From Korobacter sp963758505 (lineage in GTDB: Bacteria; Acidobacteriota; Terriglobia; Terriglobales; Acidobacteriaceae), in the NCBI GenBank assembly GCA_963758505.1, contig CAVWVJ010000001.1:1798001-1862000 (forward strand): a stretch of DNA of 64,000 bases, in the 5' to 3' direction. The translations under genes and the position numbers were made by a program. The notes beneath the pieces are model-generated. The model was not told the origin of the DNA. It saw nothing but the letters and a program-made list of their open reading frames with translations, and searched no databases. Below, in pieces: positions 33,899-42,600 of the stretch; the first letter of the stretch is position 1; each line of letters begins with the position of its first letter.

Positions 33899-34249
33899 CT
33901 AGCGGATCTCGTCTCGCATGTTCGTCTTGATCTGCTTTGCCAGCTTTTCGATCTCTTCCGCCTTTTTCACCACTTCCAGGGAAAGCACGTTCTCGTTGGT
34001 CTTATCGACCGAGGTCTTCAGCTCCGTCGCGAGTTCCAGAAGTTTTCCCGTATCTTCCTTGAGTTGTTTCTGGCGAGCCGCTTTCTGTTCGCGCCGCATT
34101 TTCGCCAACTGCTCGCGCGTCCAGGCCTCGTTGCCGGTGGCATGCGGAGCTGCCGAATATTGTGGGTCTGCGGCGGGCGTTGAATCCTGCGTGGCAAATG
34201 CCGTGACAAAGAGAAGCAGAAGCAGCATCGGAAGTGTATAGCGTTTCAT
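33899..34249 (-). CDS. Small secreted coiled-coil protein
   Basis: ATG 34249 gives a 116-residue product with a signal peptide (KRYTLPMLLLLLFVTAFA) followed by a Pro/Ala-rich linker and a long charged helix (REQLAKMRREQKAARQKQLK ... KTSVDKTNENVLSLEVVKKAEEIEKLAKQI) with heptad-like spacing. It would be periplasmic and oligomeric. Small secreted helical proteins of this kind are common in acidobacterial genomes and have no assigned function. It is divergent from the MscS channel gene. Confidence 0.65.
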   Translation of the reverse strand: MKRYTLPMLLLLLFVTAFATQDSTPAADPQYSAAPHATGNEAWTREQLAKMRREQKAARQKQLKEDTGKLLELATELKTSVDKTNENVLSLEVVKKAEEIEKLAKQIKTNMRDEIR

Positions 34250-34320
34250 GAGAACCTCGGACGGGCACTTCATGCAATTATAAGCAGTGCAGGCATCGGT
34301 CTCTCCAGCCAGCGACTTGT

Positions 34321-34326
34321 TATAAT
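34321..34326 (+). promoter_or_regulatory. Consensus -10 box just upstream of the MscS gene
   Basis: A perfect TATAAT ends only 9 bases before the ATG at 34336, and no ribosome site is present between them. Transcription starting about 7 bases after the box would give a nearly leaderless mRNA. No clear -35 element is seen 17 bases upstream. Confidence 0.5.
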
Positions 34327-34335
34327 CCGGCGAAA

Positions 34336-35259
34336 ATGTCTTATAGCAATCTGGGCTTTACTGCTGCAGTACAGTCGGTTTTTACCGCGCATAAGCGGCT
34401 CTGGTCTCTCTGGGACCAGTGGAGCGACGATACCTTCGAGTTTGTGCGGCATGACGTTCCCAAGATCCTGGGCGTCCTGCTGATCGCGTTCATTCTTACC
34501 CGCCTCCTCAAACTCATCACCCGCCGTCTCTCCCACCTCGGCAAAACCGGCGCCCTGCCCAGCGGTGTGCGTGCGCAACAGATTCGCACCCTCTCCGGCG
34601 TGGTTTACAGCATGGGTGTCTTCATCATCGCCTTCCTGGCGGCCATGCAGATCCTTCCCCTGTTCGGAATCAACATGGGCCCGTTGCTCGCCAGCGCTGG
34701 CGTTGCCGGCCTTGCCATCGGCTTCGGCGCGCAGACCCTGGTGAAAGACGTAGTGACGGGCTTTTTCATCCTCGTCGAGAACCAGTACGAAGTGGGCGAC
34801 ACCATCAAGATCGCGGATCGCACCGGCGTCGTCGAACTCATGAGCCTCCGCCGTACCATCCTGCGCGATGGCGATGGATCGCTGCACATCGTACCCAACA
34901 GCTCCATCTCCGTTGTCACCAACTTCACGCGCGACTGGACCCAGATTGCCATGCACGTCTCGGTCGCCTATAGCGAGCCAAGCGACAAGATCACCGGGCT
35001 CCTCGAAGAGGTCGGCGCCGAGCTTCCAGACGACCCTAAGCTGAAGGATCTGATCGTCGGAAAGCCGGAAGTGCCCGGAATCGAGAAAATCTCTGGCCAG
35101 GAAGTTGACTATTTGATGTTGGTAAAAACCAAGCCGGGACAGCAATACCTGGTGAGCCGCGAACTCAGGCGGCGCATTAAAGAGGCCTTCCAGAAGAACA
35201 ACATACAGCCGGGTGGCCCTGCGCAGGTTTACATTCTCGATAAACCGCCGTCCAAGTAA
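34336..35259 (+). CDS. MscS-family small-conductance mechanosensitive channel
   Basis: The 307-residue product has three membrane segments (ILGVLLIAFILTRLLKLI, MGVFIIAFLAAMQILPLFG, GPLLASAGVAGLAIGFGAQTLVKDVVTGFFILVENQ). The third is the pore helix with the conserved G/A pattern and GFGAQ. The beta domain follows with YEVGDTIKI and VEELMSLR-like TVVELMSLRRTIL, then HIVPNSSI, and the alpha/beta C-terminal vestibule. Such channels open under osmotic downshock to release solutes. It sits in front of a small membrane-anchored gene on the same strand (44 bases apart), which may be its partner or simply co-transcribed. Confidence 0.93.
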   Translation: MSYSNLGFTAAVQSVFTAHKRLWSLWDQWSDDTFEFVRHDVPKILGVLLIAFILTRLLKLITRRLSHLGKTGALPSGVRAQQIRTLSGVVYSMGVFIIAFLAAMQILPLFGINMGPLLASAGVAGLAIGFGAQTLVKDVVTGFFILVENQYEVGDTIKIADRTGVVELMSLRRTILRDGDGSLHIVPNSSISVVTNFTRDWTQIAMHVSVAYSEPSDKITGLLEEVGAELPDDPKLKDLIVGKPEVPGIEKISGQEVDYLMLVKTKPGQQYLVSRELRRRIKEAFQKNNIQPGGPAQVYILDKPPSK

Positions 35260-35303
35260 AAACGAACATCTACCGTAAGGAATTTCGCATCCTAGCTTCC
35301 GAG

Positions 35304-35960
35304 ATGTGGTGGTTAGCTCTCATTGACGGCGGCATCGCGGCCGCACTCTTCCTACTCTGGTATTTCTCCTGGCGCTTCTGGCTCCGCCGCCGCTCGCGGC
35401 TGATCCTCACGTGGGTTCAACTCGCTTTTCGACGCCACGGCCGGGTCTCTGAGATCCAATGGCTTTCCGCCTCGCGTTTCCAGCTGAATTTGCGCCTCAG
35501 AACCAACGCTTTCCACCACGCGCACCTGGTAGTCCAATTGGCGCCGCGCGAGATGCCCTTCAGTTGGCTCTGGTATCGGCTTCGCAAGCACCAGGAAACC
35601 GCAACCTTCGCGGCGAATCTCGATTCCCCTCCGGCTTTTGACCTGGATGTCCATAACCATCGCTGGTGTGGCGCCTCTGTTTCTACTGTTCCAACCGCTT
35701 CCCGTCAGTGGTCCGCCGAGAAACTCGGAACCATCGTCATTACCACGCGCAAAGATTGGCAGCACGAAATCGTCAACATGATGGACGCTCTCGCCGCCTC
35801 CCGAAGTTACGATTTCCTTAAAATCGCCTTCCGCAAAGAGGCGCCCCACTTCTCCGCTACCATGGCCCTCAACACGATGGAACCCGATGCCCTCGCCGAC
35901 TTCAATGTCTTCGATGTAATCCGCGAGCTCGCAAACAGTTCTTCGCCATCGGCTTTCTAG
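35304..35960 (+). CDS. Membrane-anchored protein of unknown function
   Basis: The 218-residue product has one N-terminal membrane helix (ALIDGGIAAALFLLWYFSW) followed by a very basic segment (RFWLRRRSRLILTW), so the C-terminal part is cytoplasmic by the positive-inside rule. The soluble part has mixed alpha/beta character (WLSASRFQLNLRLRTNAF, LGTIVITTRKDW) with no recognised motif. It follows the MscS gene closely. I cannot assign a function. Confidence 0.65.
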   Translation: MWWLALIDGGIAAALFLLWYFSWRFWLRRRSRLILTWVQLAFRRHGRVSEIQWLSASRFQLNLRLRTNAFHHAHLVVQLAPREMPFSWLWYRLRKHQETATFAANLDSPPAFDLDVHNHRWCGASVSTVPTASRQWSAEKLGTIVITTRKDWQHEIVNMMDALAASRSYDFLKIAFRKEAPHFSATMALNTMEPDALADFNVFDVIRELANSSSPSAF

Positions 35961-36032
35961 ACCTGTAGCGGCCCTTCAGGCCTGCGTTTTTCCTGATTTA
36001 ACCCAGCTTCGGCCCGCAATCAGGTCCCGCGC

Positions 36033-36881
36033 TCACTTTTTCGTCAGCAATGCGAGCGTGGCCGCGTAATCCTCATCCCCATGTCCCGCCTTGTACGCCT
36101 TTTCATAGACCTCAGTCACGGTCTCCACGCCGGGCAATACCAGGCCGATCGCTTTGGCAGCGTCTCCCACCAGGAGCAGGTCTTTTCGCATCAGCCGGAG
36201 CGGAAAGTTCGGGGAATAATCGCGCTTGAGGACGAACGGCGCCTTGTAATCCACCACCCCCGAACGCACCATGGTGTTCTGGACCAATTCAACGAACCTC
36301 TCGGGTTCCACACCCAGCCGCGTCGCCAACTCAAATCCTTCAATAAATCCTTCAAAAATCATGGCTATCTGCAGATTCAAGGAGATCTTGGAGGCCTGCC
36401 CTTTTCCGACCCCGCCCATATGGACGACCTTTTTCCCCATCACGCTGAACAAAGGCTGCAGCCGCTTCAGGGTCTCGTCCTCGGCCCCTACCATGAAGAT
36501 GAGTTGTGCCGACTCGGCGCCGATTTTGGAACCCGTGATCGGTGCATCGACATAATCGGCGCCCTTGGCTCGCACCCGCTCGGCAAACTTCAGGGTTTCC
36601 ACCGGCGAGATCGTACTGGAATCCACCACGATCATCCCCGCACGCAACTTCCCTTCCACACCATCGTCGCCAAACAATACCCGCTTCACGGCCGCGGTGT
36701 CGGCCACGCACATCCACACCACCTCGGCTCCATCGGCAGCCTCGGCGGGAGTCGCCGCCGTACGCGCTCCTTGCACGTTCTTCGGAGTGCGATTCCACAC
36801 CGCAACTTCATTCCCCGCCTTGGCCAGATTCGCTGCCATCGGCCTGCCCATGATTCCTAAACCTAAGAAAGCGATTTTCAT
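36033..36881 (-). CDS. NAD(P)-dependent beta-hydroxyacid dehydrogenase (3-hydroxyisobutyrate dehydrogenase family)
   Basis: The start is set at ATG 36881, where the Rossmann motif begins at once: MKIAFLGLGIMGRPMAANL (GxGxxG). Residues to about 165 bind NAD(P), with VWNRTP setting cofactor preference toward NADPH by the Arg. The catalytic signature DAPITGSKIGAESAQL and the active-site lysine in GKGQASKISLNLQIA are present, followed by the all-helical C-terminal half. The 282-residue length fits glyoxylate/succinic-semialdehyde reductase or 3-hydroxyisobutyrate dehydrogenase; I cannot choose between them. It is alone on its strand before tRNA-Leu. Confidence 0.88.
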   Translation of the reverse strand: MKIAFLGLGIMGRPMAANLAKAGNEVAVWNRTPKNVQGARTAATPAEAADGAEVVWMCVADTAAVKRVLFGDDGVEGKLRAGMIVVDSSTISPVETLKFAERVRAKGADYVDAPITGSKIGAESAQLIFMVGAEDETLKRLQPLFSVMGKKVVHMGGVGKGQASKISLNLQIAMIFEGFIEGFELATRLGVEPERFVELVQNTMVRSGVVDYKAPFVLKRDYSPNFPLRLMRKDLLLVGDAAKAIGLVLPGVETVTEVYEKAYKAGHGDEDYAATLALLTKK

Positions 36882-37012
36882 GCAAGCTCCTTTGAATGAA
36901 TGAATGATTAGAAATGACCCCGGATGCAGGGTCAAGGAACACGCCTTCCCAAACCCCCGCAAAACCGTTCGCGAGTTGCGCGCCAGAGCCGCTTTGCAGC
37001 ATTGCCGCACGT

Positions 37013-37041
37013 TTGGTCGCGATTAGCCCGTTTGTTATAAT
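37013..37041 (+). promoter_or_regulatory. Sigma-70 promoter of tRNA-Leu
   Basis: TTGGTC (37013-37018) and a perfect TATAAT (37036-37041) are 17 bases apart and lie 32 bases before the tRNA start. The same transcript probably continues into secG, whose ATG is at 37255. Confidence 0.75.
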
Positions 37042-37073
37042 CACCTTGCCTCACACGTTCTTTGGAAAACTCT

Positions 37074-37158
37074 GCGGAAGTGGTGAAATTGGCAGACACA
37101 CCATCTTGAGGGGGTGGCGCCGAAAGGCATGGGGGTTCAAGTCCCCCCTTCCGCACCA
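37074..37158 (+). tRNA. tRNA-Leu (anticodon GAG)
   Basis: Acceptor arms GCGGAAG and CTTCCGC pair, with discriminator A and encoded CCA (37156-37158). The anticodon stem CCATC/GGTGG encloses TTGAGGG, so the anticodon is GAG (leucine codons CTC/CTT). A long variable arm (GCGCCGAAAGGCAT region) confirms a class II tRNA. The T-loop GGTTCAAGTCC is present. Confidence 0.97.
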
Positions 37159-37254
37159 AACGATCCAGCACGGCCCGGCCTCGAGTTTCCGAAATCGATT
37201 GAGAGAGAAAAGGAAAGTTCAGCGCCGTGAGTCCCCGGTGCTCCCGAGATTTCA

Positions 37255-37566
37255 ATGATTTACCTGATCACGACAATTCACATCGCAGTCTGTTTCTTTC
37301 TCATTATCGTAGTCCTGCTGCAGAGCGGGAAGAGCGCCGATCTGGCGGCGGCCTTTGGCGGTAGCGGCAGCCAAACGGCGTTTGGCCCACGCGGCGCTGC
37401 CAACGCCCTCTCCAAGGCGACGACGTGGTCGGCCGTAGTCTTTATGCTTACTTCCATCGTGCTCAGCGTGATGGCTGCCCGGCACATGGGGAATACCAGT
37501 TCGGTGCTGAATGGCTCGAAAGCTGCGCCCGTACAGCAATCGGCTCCGGCCCAACCGAAGAAGTAG
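37255..37566 (+). CDS. secG: SecG, preprotein translocase subunit
   Basis: The 103-residue product has the two-helix SecG layout: LITTIHIAVCFFLIIVVLLQSGKSADLAAAFGG with the family hallmark LLQSGK..DL..AFGG, a linker containing SGSQTAFGPRGAANALSKATTW, and a second helix VVFMLTSIVLSVMAA. The C-terminal Ala/Pro/Gln-rich tail (KAAPVQQSAPAQPKK) is a common extension. SecG assists SecYE in protein export. It lies directly after tRNA-Leu and probably shares its promoter; a clear terminator follows. Confidence 0.95.
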   Translation: MIYLITTIHIAVCFFLIIVVLLQSGKSADLAAAFGGSGSQTAFGPRGAANALSKATTWSAVVFMLTSIVLSVMAARHMGNTSSVLNGSKAAPVQQSAPAQPKK

Positions 37567-37581
37567 CAACAACTTGTCCCG

Positions 37582-37614
37582 AAACCTCCGCGCGCGGAGG
37601 TTTTCGCTTTTTTT
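37582..37614 (+). terminator. Intrinsic terminator of secG
   Basis: AAACCTCCGCG and CGCGGAGGTTT (37582-37603) form a palindromic stem, effectively 9 bp with a GCGC loop, followed by TTTTCGC and a run of seven T's. It starts 15 bases after the secG stop. Confidence 0.85.
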
Positions 37615-37743
37615 GAGTGCTCAGTCCCGGGGCGTTTTTTCGAACCCGCAACTCGCATCCGGAACAATTGTTCCGCGGTGGGGTTAGCAGGAAGATCGTT
37701 ACCCGATAAGTCTCCGGCGCGTCCTTCGTCTACAAAGGAGAGC

Positions 37744-38373
37744 ATGATCCACGAAATTTTCCCGGTCGGCCCGCTGCAGTGCAATTGTTCTGTGATTGCT
37801 GACGAATCCACCCGCGAGGCCATCGTGATCGATCCCGGCGACGATATCGAAACCGTGTTGGCGATTCTGGAAAAACACGATCTTACTTGCAAACAGATCG
37901 TCGTAACGCACGCCCACATCGATCACGTGGGAGGAGCCCTCAAGCTCAAGAATGCGACCGGTGCTCCCATCCTTTTGAACCAGAACGATGATGCCCTGCT
38001 CAAAATGCTGCCCATGCAAGCCTCATGGCTCGGCATGCGAGACCCCGGCCATGTGACCATCGATGCCGATCTTGCCGACGGCGATGTCGTTCGCTTCGGC
38101 AATCTCAAGGCCAGCGTCATTCATACTCCCGGACACACCCAGGGCAGCATCTGCCTGCTCTTCGCCGCCGAAAATACGTTGATCGCCGGCGATACGCTCT
38201 TCCAGGGCAGCATCGGCCGCACCGACCTTCCCGGCGGTTCGTATGAGACGATCCTGCGTTCGATCCATCAGAAGTTGCTCGTCCTTCCGGACCACACCAT
38301 CGTCATTCCCGGCCACGGCCCAACCACAACGATCCAGGAAGAACGTGAGCGCAACCCGTTCCTGCAGGTCTAG
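37744..38373 (+). CDS. MBL-fold metallo-hydrolase (glyoxalase II-like)
   Basis: ATG 37744 follows AAAGGAGAGC. The 209-residue product has the metallo-beta-lactamase motifs in order: THAHIDHVGG (HxHxDH), HTPGHTQGSI, IAGDTLFQGSIGRTDLPGG, and IPGHGPTTT. The DTLF..SIGRTDLPGG motif is typical of the YcbL/glyoxalase-II type that splits thioesters such as S-lactoylglutathione. The two zinc or iron ions are bound by the conserved His and Asp residues. It could equally act as a persulfide dioxygenase-like enzyme, but the motif spacing favours YcbL. It stands between two tRNA genes. Confidence 0.88.
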   Translation: MIHEIFPVGPLQCNCSVIADESTREAIVIDPGDDIETVLAILEKHDLTCKQIVVTHAHIDHVGGALKLKNATGAPILLNQNDDALLKMLPMQASWLGMRDPGHVTIDADLADGDVVRFGNLKASVIHTPGHTQGSICLLFAAENTLIAGDTLFQGSIGRTDLPGGSYETILRSIHQKLLVLPDHTIVIPGHGPTTTIQEERERNPFLQV

Positions 38374-38442
38374 CTTTCGCCACGCGCCGTGCGAGCGCAG
38401 CGTTGCCCGCCGATTTGCGATAATGGGGCTACGTCACAGAGC

Positions 38443-38519
38443 GGCCCTGTAGCTCAGATGGATAGAGCAGCGGTTTCCTAAACCGTTGGTCGGCAGTTCG
38501 ACTCTGCCCAGGGCCTCCA
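38443..38519 (+). tRNA. tRNA-Arg (anticodon CCT)
   Basis: Acceptor arms GGCCCTG and CAGGGCC pair, with discriminator T and encoded CCA (38517-38519). The D-arm GCTCAGATGGATAGAGC, anticodon arm GCGGT-TTCCTAA-ACCGT and T-arm GCAGTTCGACTCTGC are clear. The anticodon CCT reads AGG. Confidence 0.97.
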
Positions 38520-38626
38520 TCTGCCCCTGTCACGTTCGAGGTCCTTTTACCTACAACCGATAACGCAGTCCGCCTGTGTACAATGGGGCGTCATGCGGTT
38601 CACTCTTCACAGCAGGAGCAAGTCTA

Positions 38627-38845
38627 TTGGATTCGCGTAATATCCTCGAACAACTCAAACAGGAACGAGATCGCATCGAGAAGGCGATTCGCGCCCTGGA
38701 GTCCATTGGCGGATCCGCCGCCACCACCCGGCGAGGCCGCAAACCGCGAAGGAAGATGAGCGCAGAGGCTCGAGCGCGCATCGGCGCTGCGATGAAGAAA
38801 CGCTGGGCCGAGCGAAAGCGAAGCGCGAAGGCCGCACGAGGTTAG
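38627..38845 (+). CDS. Small basic DNA-binding-like protein with AT-hook motif
   Basis: The likely start is TTG 38627, with AGGAG 8 bases upstream; the ATG at 38576 has no ribosome site. The 72-residue product begins with an acidic/basic coiled coil (LEQLKQERDRIEKAIRALES), followed by TTRRGRKPRRKMSAEARARI, in which RGRKPRR is an AT-hook core, and a basic tail with MKKRWAERKRSAKAARG. This layout is seen in many short acidobacterial proteins and resembles nucleoid-associated or histone-like proteins. It probably binds DNA. The SET-domain gene at 33.3 kb could modify such a lysine-rich tail, which is a speculation. Confidence 0.6.
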   Translation: MDSRNILEQLKQERDRIEKAIRALESIGGSAATTRRGRKPRRKMSAEARARIGAAMKKRWAERKRSAKAARG

Positions 38846-38945
38846 TTAAGGGCGCGAACTCCGCGCCTCTGGTTCCCGCCGCGCTTCGTTGCCCTTCCTG
38901 CGAACAAGGGAACGTTTTGAGTTCGATGACATCCCAGCGCCCACG

Positions 38946-39770
38946 ATGTGGAGGCAATCGTTCTTGAAAGACACGGTGAAACGAGCATTGAACTCTCCCG
39001 CGGGAGTCCGATGGCTTAGGCGTGCCGAACAGTTCCCGCCCTCGCGGGCGCTGCTTCGCCGCCTGAATTATCCCCAGGTCGCCTTCACCAATTTCGCGGA
39101 TGCCTGGCGGGCCGCCGGCAGCGATCGCCATGCCGGACACGACACCGACTCCATCGATATGCATCGCGAGATGATGCACACCCTCCGCGCCAGCGATCCG
39201 AAGGTTCTCAAGGCAATGAACGAAATCGCCGCGCAGGGGTCGCTGTCGGTCCTCGACTTCGGCGGCAACGTGGGCAACATCTATTACGCCTACCGTCCCA
39301 ACCTGCCGCAGATCCTGGCTCTTCGTTGGGTTGTGGTTGACCTTCCCGCGGTCACGGCGGCAGGCGCCAAGCTCGCGCAGGAATCCAACATCACCGAATT
39401 GCGATTCGAGGATTCTCTCGCCAACGTCGGCGGACCCTTCGATGTCCTGCTGGCCTCCGGTTCCCTGCATTATTGGGAGGGGTCCATTGCATCGTGGCTC
39501 GACGCCGTGGGTGCGCGCCCGATGCATGTGATCGTGAACCGCAGCCCCGTCCATCCCTCGCGCTCGACCTTTGTCACCGTGCAGCAGAGGCCCACCTTCG
39601 CGGTTCCCTGCATGGTCCGCAATCGCGATGAGCTGATCGCCGACTTTGCCGCCTCCGGCTATGAACTCGTCGATCGTTGGGCTGCGCCCGAACTCTCGAT
39701 GACCTTCACCCTCTTCCCGGGCTTGTCCGTCAACTCCTATTCAGGCTTCCATTTCCGCAAGCGGGACTGA
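38946..39770 (+). CDS. TIGR04325-type SAM-dependent methyltransferase
   Basis: The product of about 274 residues has a basic N-terminus (KDTVKRALNSPAGVRWLRRAEQ) and then VLDFGGNVGNIYYAY, a methyltransferase motif I (here DFGGxxGN rather than the usual G-x-G-x-G), WVVVDLPAVTAAGA (motif II, acidic residue), and LLASGSLHYW (motif IV). The pattern DFGG...LASGSLHY is that of the TIGR04325 group often found in glycan or O-antigen loci. The start is uncertain: ATG 38946 or TTG 38889, neither with a good ribosome site. Its substrate is not known and no glycosyltransferase adjoins it. Confidence 0.75.
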   Translation: MWRQSFLKDTVKRALNSPAGVRWLRRAEQFPPSRALLRRLNYPQVAFTNFADAWRAAGSDRHAGHDTDSIDMHREMMHTLRASDPKVLKAMNEIAAQGSLSVLDFGGNVGNIYYAYRPNLPQILALRWVVVDLPAVTAAGAKLAQESNITELRFEDSLANVGGPFDVLLASGSLHYWEGSIASWLDAVGARPMHVIVNRSPVHPSRSTFVTVQQRPTFAVPCMVRNRDELIADFAASGYELVDRWAAPELSMTFTLFPGLSVNSYSGFHFRKRD

Positions 39771-39876
39771 CCGGCCTCTGCCTCCTGCGGCTGCTTGTTT
39801 TGGGAATCCTAGCTCGCTTTTATGCGTGGCGCTCCGCGGCGAAACATACAATCCTCCCTTTAAAAGGGAGACGATC

Positions 39877-40335
39877 GTGCCTGCTATTCATCGAATTTGC
39901 AGTTTTCTTGCGACCTTGCTGGTCTGCACATCCTTCGCCGTCGCGCAAACTTCCACCCCGACTTCCTCCAACTGCTGCACCTTGCAGATCGTGGTCGAGG
40001 GAATGAGCAGCAACGAGGGGAATCTCGGCGTGCTGATCTTCAACAGTCCGAAAGGCTGGGCGGAGGATCGCCAGGCTGCCTTTCGTGACATCGCGGTTCC
40101 GGCGGAGAAAGGCACCCAAATTCTCAAGGTGCCCAACCTTCCACCGGGAAAGTATGCCGTCGCTCTCATTCACGATCTGAACAAGAACCACAAGCTCGAC
40201 AAGAATTTTCTCGGGATACCCAGGGAACAATGGGGTATGTCGAACAATCCTCACGCCACCATCAAGGCGCCGTCCATCGAGAAGGCGATGTTCTCACTCG
40301 ACAAAGATACCGAGATACACATCAAGCTACAGTAG
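39877..40335 (+). CDS. Secreted DUF2141 protein
   Basis: GTG 39877 follows AAAAGGGAGACGATC. The 152-residue product has a signal peptide (FLATLLVCTSFAVAQ) and then the DUF2141 pattern: LQIVVEGMSSNEGNLGVLIFNSPKGW, VPNLPPGKYAVALIHDLNKNHKLDKNFLGIPREQWGMSNN. The D-x-N-x-N-x-x-x-D loop near NKNHKLDKN may bind calcium. The family is secreted and uncharacterised in function. It is monocistronic and convergent with the TPR gene. Confidence 0.88.
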   Translation: MPAIHRICSFLATLLVCTSFAVAQTSTPTSSNCCTLQIVVEGMSSNEGNLGVLIFNSPKGWAEDRQAAFRDIAVPAEKGTQILKVPNLPPGKYAVALIHDLNKNHKLDKNFLGIPREQWGMSNNPHATIKAPSIEKAMFSLDKDTEIHIKLQ

Positions 40336-40343
40336 CAGGCCGA

Positions 40344-42305
40344 TCACTGCCGTGGACCGCCACCGTGGTTGTTGTCCGGCCCGCTCTTATTCACATCCGC
40401 TTTCGGAAGGTTCGGCTTGTCGGTCGCATCGGTAGCAAAGAGCATGAAGTGATCGAAATTCTCGCTCCTGTGAAAGCGGTGCTTGGCGAAATGCACGTAT
40501 AAGTCCGCGCTCTTCGGCAGCCACAGGTCGGTATTCGTTTTCTTGAACTCCACCGGGCCGTAACTCACGCTGGTGTGTTCCGCCATCAGGCGAATCTCAG
40601 GCACTGGCCGCACCAGGTCACTTTCCAGGTGCAGCATTTCAAAATTGTCAGCCGCCAGCCACGCCCTGCCCTTCAGCCGAACCGGATAATTCGTGCCGCT
40701 GACTACATAGGTCCGGATACGGCTGGGCCTGTCGTCCTTTTGGCGGAAGTGCACCAGCCATGCCGGTCGTCCATTCCATTCTCCCAGGCCCTCGCAATCC
40801 ATCTGGAAGTCGCTTTGGTAGGTGGGATGGAAAACAATCGCCAGCACGGCAAGACCGGTCGTCGAAATTTGCTCCGGCATGTCGAGCACCCCACCGGCAG
40901 CGTCGCGGAATTCCTGCACAATGAGGGGACCGTCCTGTGGCTCCGTGATCGAGACCAGGTAGTTGAACTTGCGCGTCTCGCGGCTTCGCGGCATTCCCTG
41001 CGGCGTCAGGCTCTCGTGCACCATGTCCTCGATGGCGGAGAATTGCGCAACGCTGTCCACCAACTCCTTCGACCTCTTCGCGGCCATCTCCAGCAAGTTG
41101 CTCGGACACTGCACCGAGGCCACAACGGATGGCTTGCGCGAATCGATGTCCGACGGCATGCCCATTCCCGGAACTGTGTCGGCTTCTTCCGCATCGGCGG
41201 CCGGATCTCCGATCACGGTGCCCTGTTCGTTATTGCCGCTTGCAACCCGTTTCTTCAGTTGCTCGATCTCTTCCCGCAACTTGGGCGATACCGCGCCCGG
41301 CGGCTCATTCTCAACATATGCATTTAGGGTCTTGATCGCTTCGTCGTTCTGGTGCAGCCCTGCCAATGCCTGTCCCAATACCAGTTTGGCCGCCGTGCCT
41401 TCGGCGCCCCCCTTATCGACCGCCCATTGCGCATGCTGCCGCGCCTTCTCATATTGCTTCAGTTGCAGGTAAGAGTTGGCAAGCACCCGTCGCGCGATCG
41501 CCGACTCTCCATTGTTCGCGACCACCACTTCTTCCGCCTCGGCGGCGTGTGCATAATCGTGGCGCTGATAATAAAGCTGCCCCAGCAGATTTTGCGCCTG
41601 CACGTGGTGTGGATTTAGCTCGAGCGCCTTGGTCAGGTAACTGAGCTCGTGATCCGAATCCTTTTGTTGTAAAGCCAGATAGCCCAGCAGGAAGTTGATC
41701 GTCGCGCTCGAGGGATATTGGTGGTTGGCGATCTCGAGGTGTTTGCGGGCTTCCATGAAGCTCGAGAGTTCCAGCGCCTGCACCCCCTTCTCGGCTTCTT
41801 TGCGGGTCTTCGACGGCAGATCCGCAGCATCCCTCAGGGTGAGATCCACGGCTGCCGGATCACGATGAAGAATGACCGTCTCCGTCGCGTCAAAAGCGAT
41901 GTCCTTCACCGGAATCTGCTCGTGCATCCCGAGGTAGCCTGCCGCGCCCACTTCCAGCAAGTAGTTCGCGGCCTGTAGGTTGGGAAAGCTCGTTTCCGAG
42001 TCCTTGGTGGACTGAAACATCACCACCCCTGTCGATTCACTGGTGATGCGAATGAGCGACTGCTGCTTTAAGGGCTTGCCGTTCTCCCCAACGATCTTGA
42101 CGTGAATCGTAGCGCCCGCACGGGTGGAAATGGTCGCCGAGTTATTCACGCTCGAATCCATCCCAGTCGGCACCTGAGGCGGGCCATAGGTCCGCTGCGC
42201 GTACGCGGTGGTCGCGGCAATCGAGGTTAGCAACAGCAGAAAGGCACTGAGGTGGTGGAACACAAATCTAATCAGGGCAGGTGGAACCCAAGCGGCGCGA
42301 CACAT
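40344..42305 (-). CDS. Secreted TPR-repeat protein with N-terminal carboxypeptidase-regulatory-like domain
   Basis: The 653-residue product has a signal peptide (FLLLLTSIAATTAYAQ). Residues of about 65-150 look like a CarboxypepD-reg/Ig-like domain (IHVKIVGENGKPLKQQSLIRI). Residues of about 160-350 hold tetratricopeptide repeats (YLALQQKDSDHELSYLTKALELNPHHVQAQNLLGQLYYQ; ARRVLANSYLQLKQYEKARQHAQWAV). The C-terminal 270 residues are a beta-rich domain of unknown type (WNGRPAWLVHFRQKDDRPSRIRTYVV). Such acidobacterial proteins probably act in the periplasm as protein-interaction hubs. The start codon is at the very end of the frame and a later start is possible, because the signal peptide begins near residue 15. 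Confidence 0.75.
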   Translation of the reverse strand: MCRAAWVPPALIRFVFHHLSAFLLLLTSIAATTAYAQRTYGPPQVPTGMDSSVNNSATISTRAGATIHVKIVGENGKPLKQQSLIRITSESTGVVMFQSTKDSETSFPNLQAANYLLEVGAAGYLGMHEQIPVKDIAFDATETVILHRDPAAVDLTLRDAADLPSKTRKEAEKGVQALELSSFMEARKHLEIANHQYPSSATINFLLGYLALQQKDSDHELSYLTKALELNPHHVQAQNLLGQLYYQRHDYAHAAEAEEVVVANNGESAIARRVLANSYLQLKQYEKARQHAQWAVDKGGAEGTAAKLVLGQALAGLHQNDEAIKTLNAYVENEPPGAVSPKLREEIEQLKKRVASGNNEQGTVIGDPAADAEEADTVPGMGMPSDIDSRKPSVVASVQCPSNLLEMAAKRSKELVDSVAQFSAIEDMVHESLTPQGMPRSRETRKFNYLVSITEPQDGPLIVQEFRDAAGGVLDMPEQISTTGLAVLAIVFHPTYQSDFQMDCEGLGEWNGRPAWLVHFRQKDDRPSRIRTYVVSGTNYPVRLKGRAWLAADNFEMLHLESDLVRPVPEIRLMAEHTSVSYGPVEFKKTNTDLWLPKSADLYVHFAKHRFHRSENFDHFMLFATDATDKPNLPKADVNKSGPDNNHGGGPRQ

Positions 42306-42548
42306 CGGATACCTTCCACTTCTTTGGCCTGGCGGCTTACTTATTGGGAGAGCGAACTCTCTTGCTCCATCCGAAATTATCTGCCTTACGATAGCTTTCG
42401 TAAACCCAATTCCAAGCCAGTGACGGGAAAACCCGAGCCCGTAAGATCAGAGGAGCATGGCTCGTGCAACGTTCCTTGTGGCAGAACCCGCAACCTCTAG
42501 CGATTGTGATGGATCACTGCGATGTTCAGAAATAGCTGCAAAAGGAAA

Positions 42549-42573
42549 AGCAGCCGGATTTCTCACGGCTGCT
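42549..42573 (-). terminator. Intrinsic terminator of the cold-shock gene
   Basis: AGCAGCCG (42549-42556) and CGGCTGCT (42566-42573) form an 8-bp stem with a 9-base loop; on the minus strand TTTCCTTTT follows. It is about 30 bases after the stop. Confidence 0.85.
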
Positions 42574-42600
42574 TCAGCTTTTTGGGGTTCTACGAGAGGC

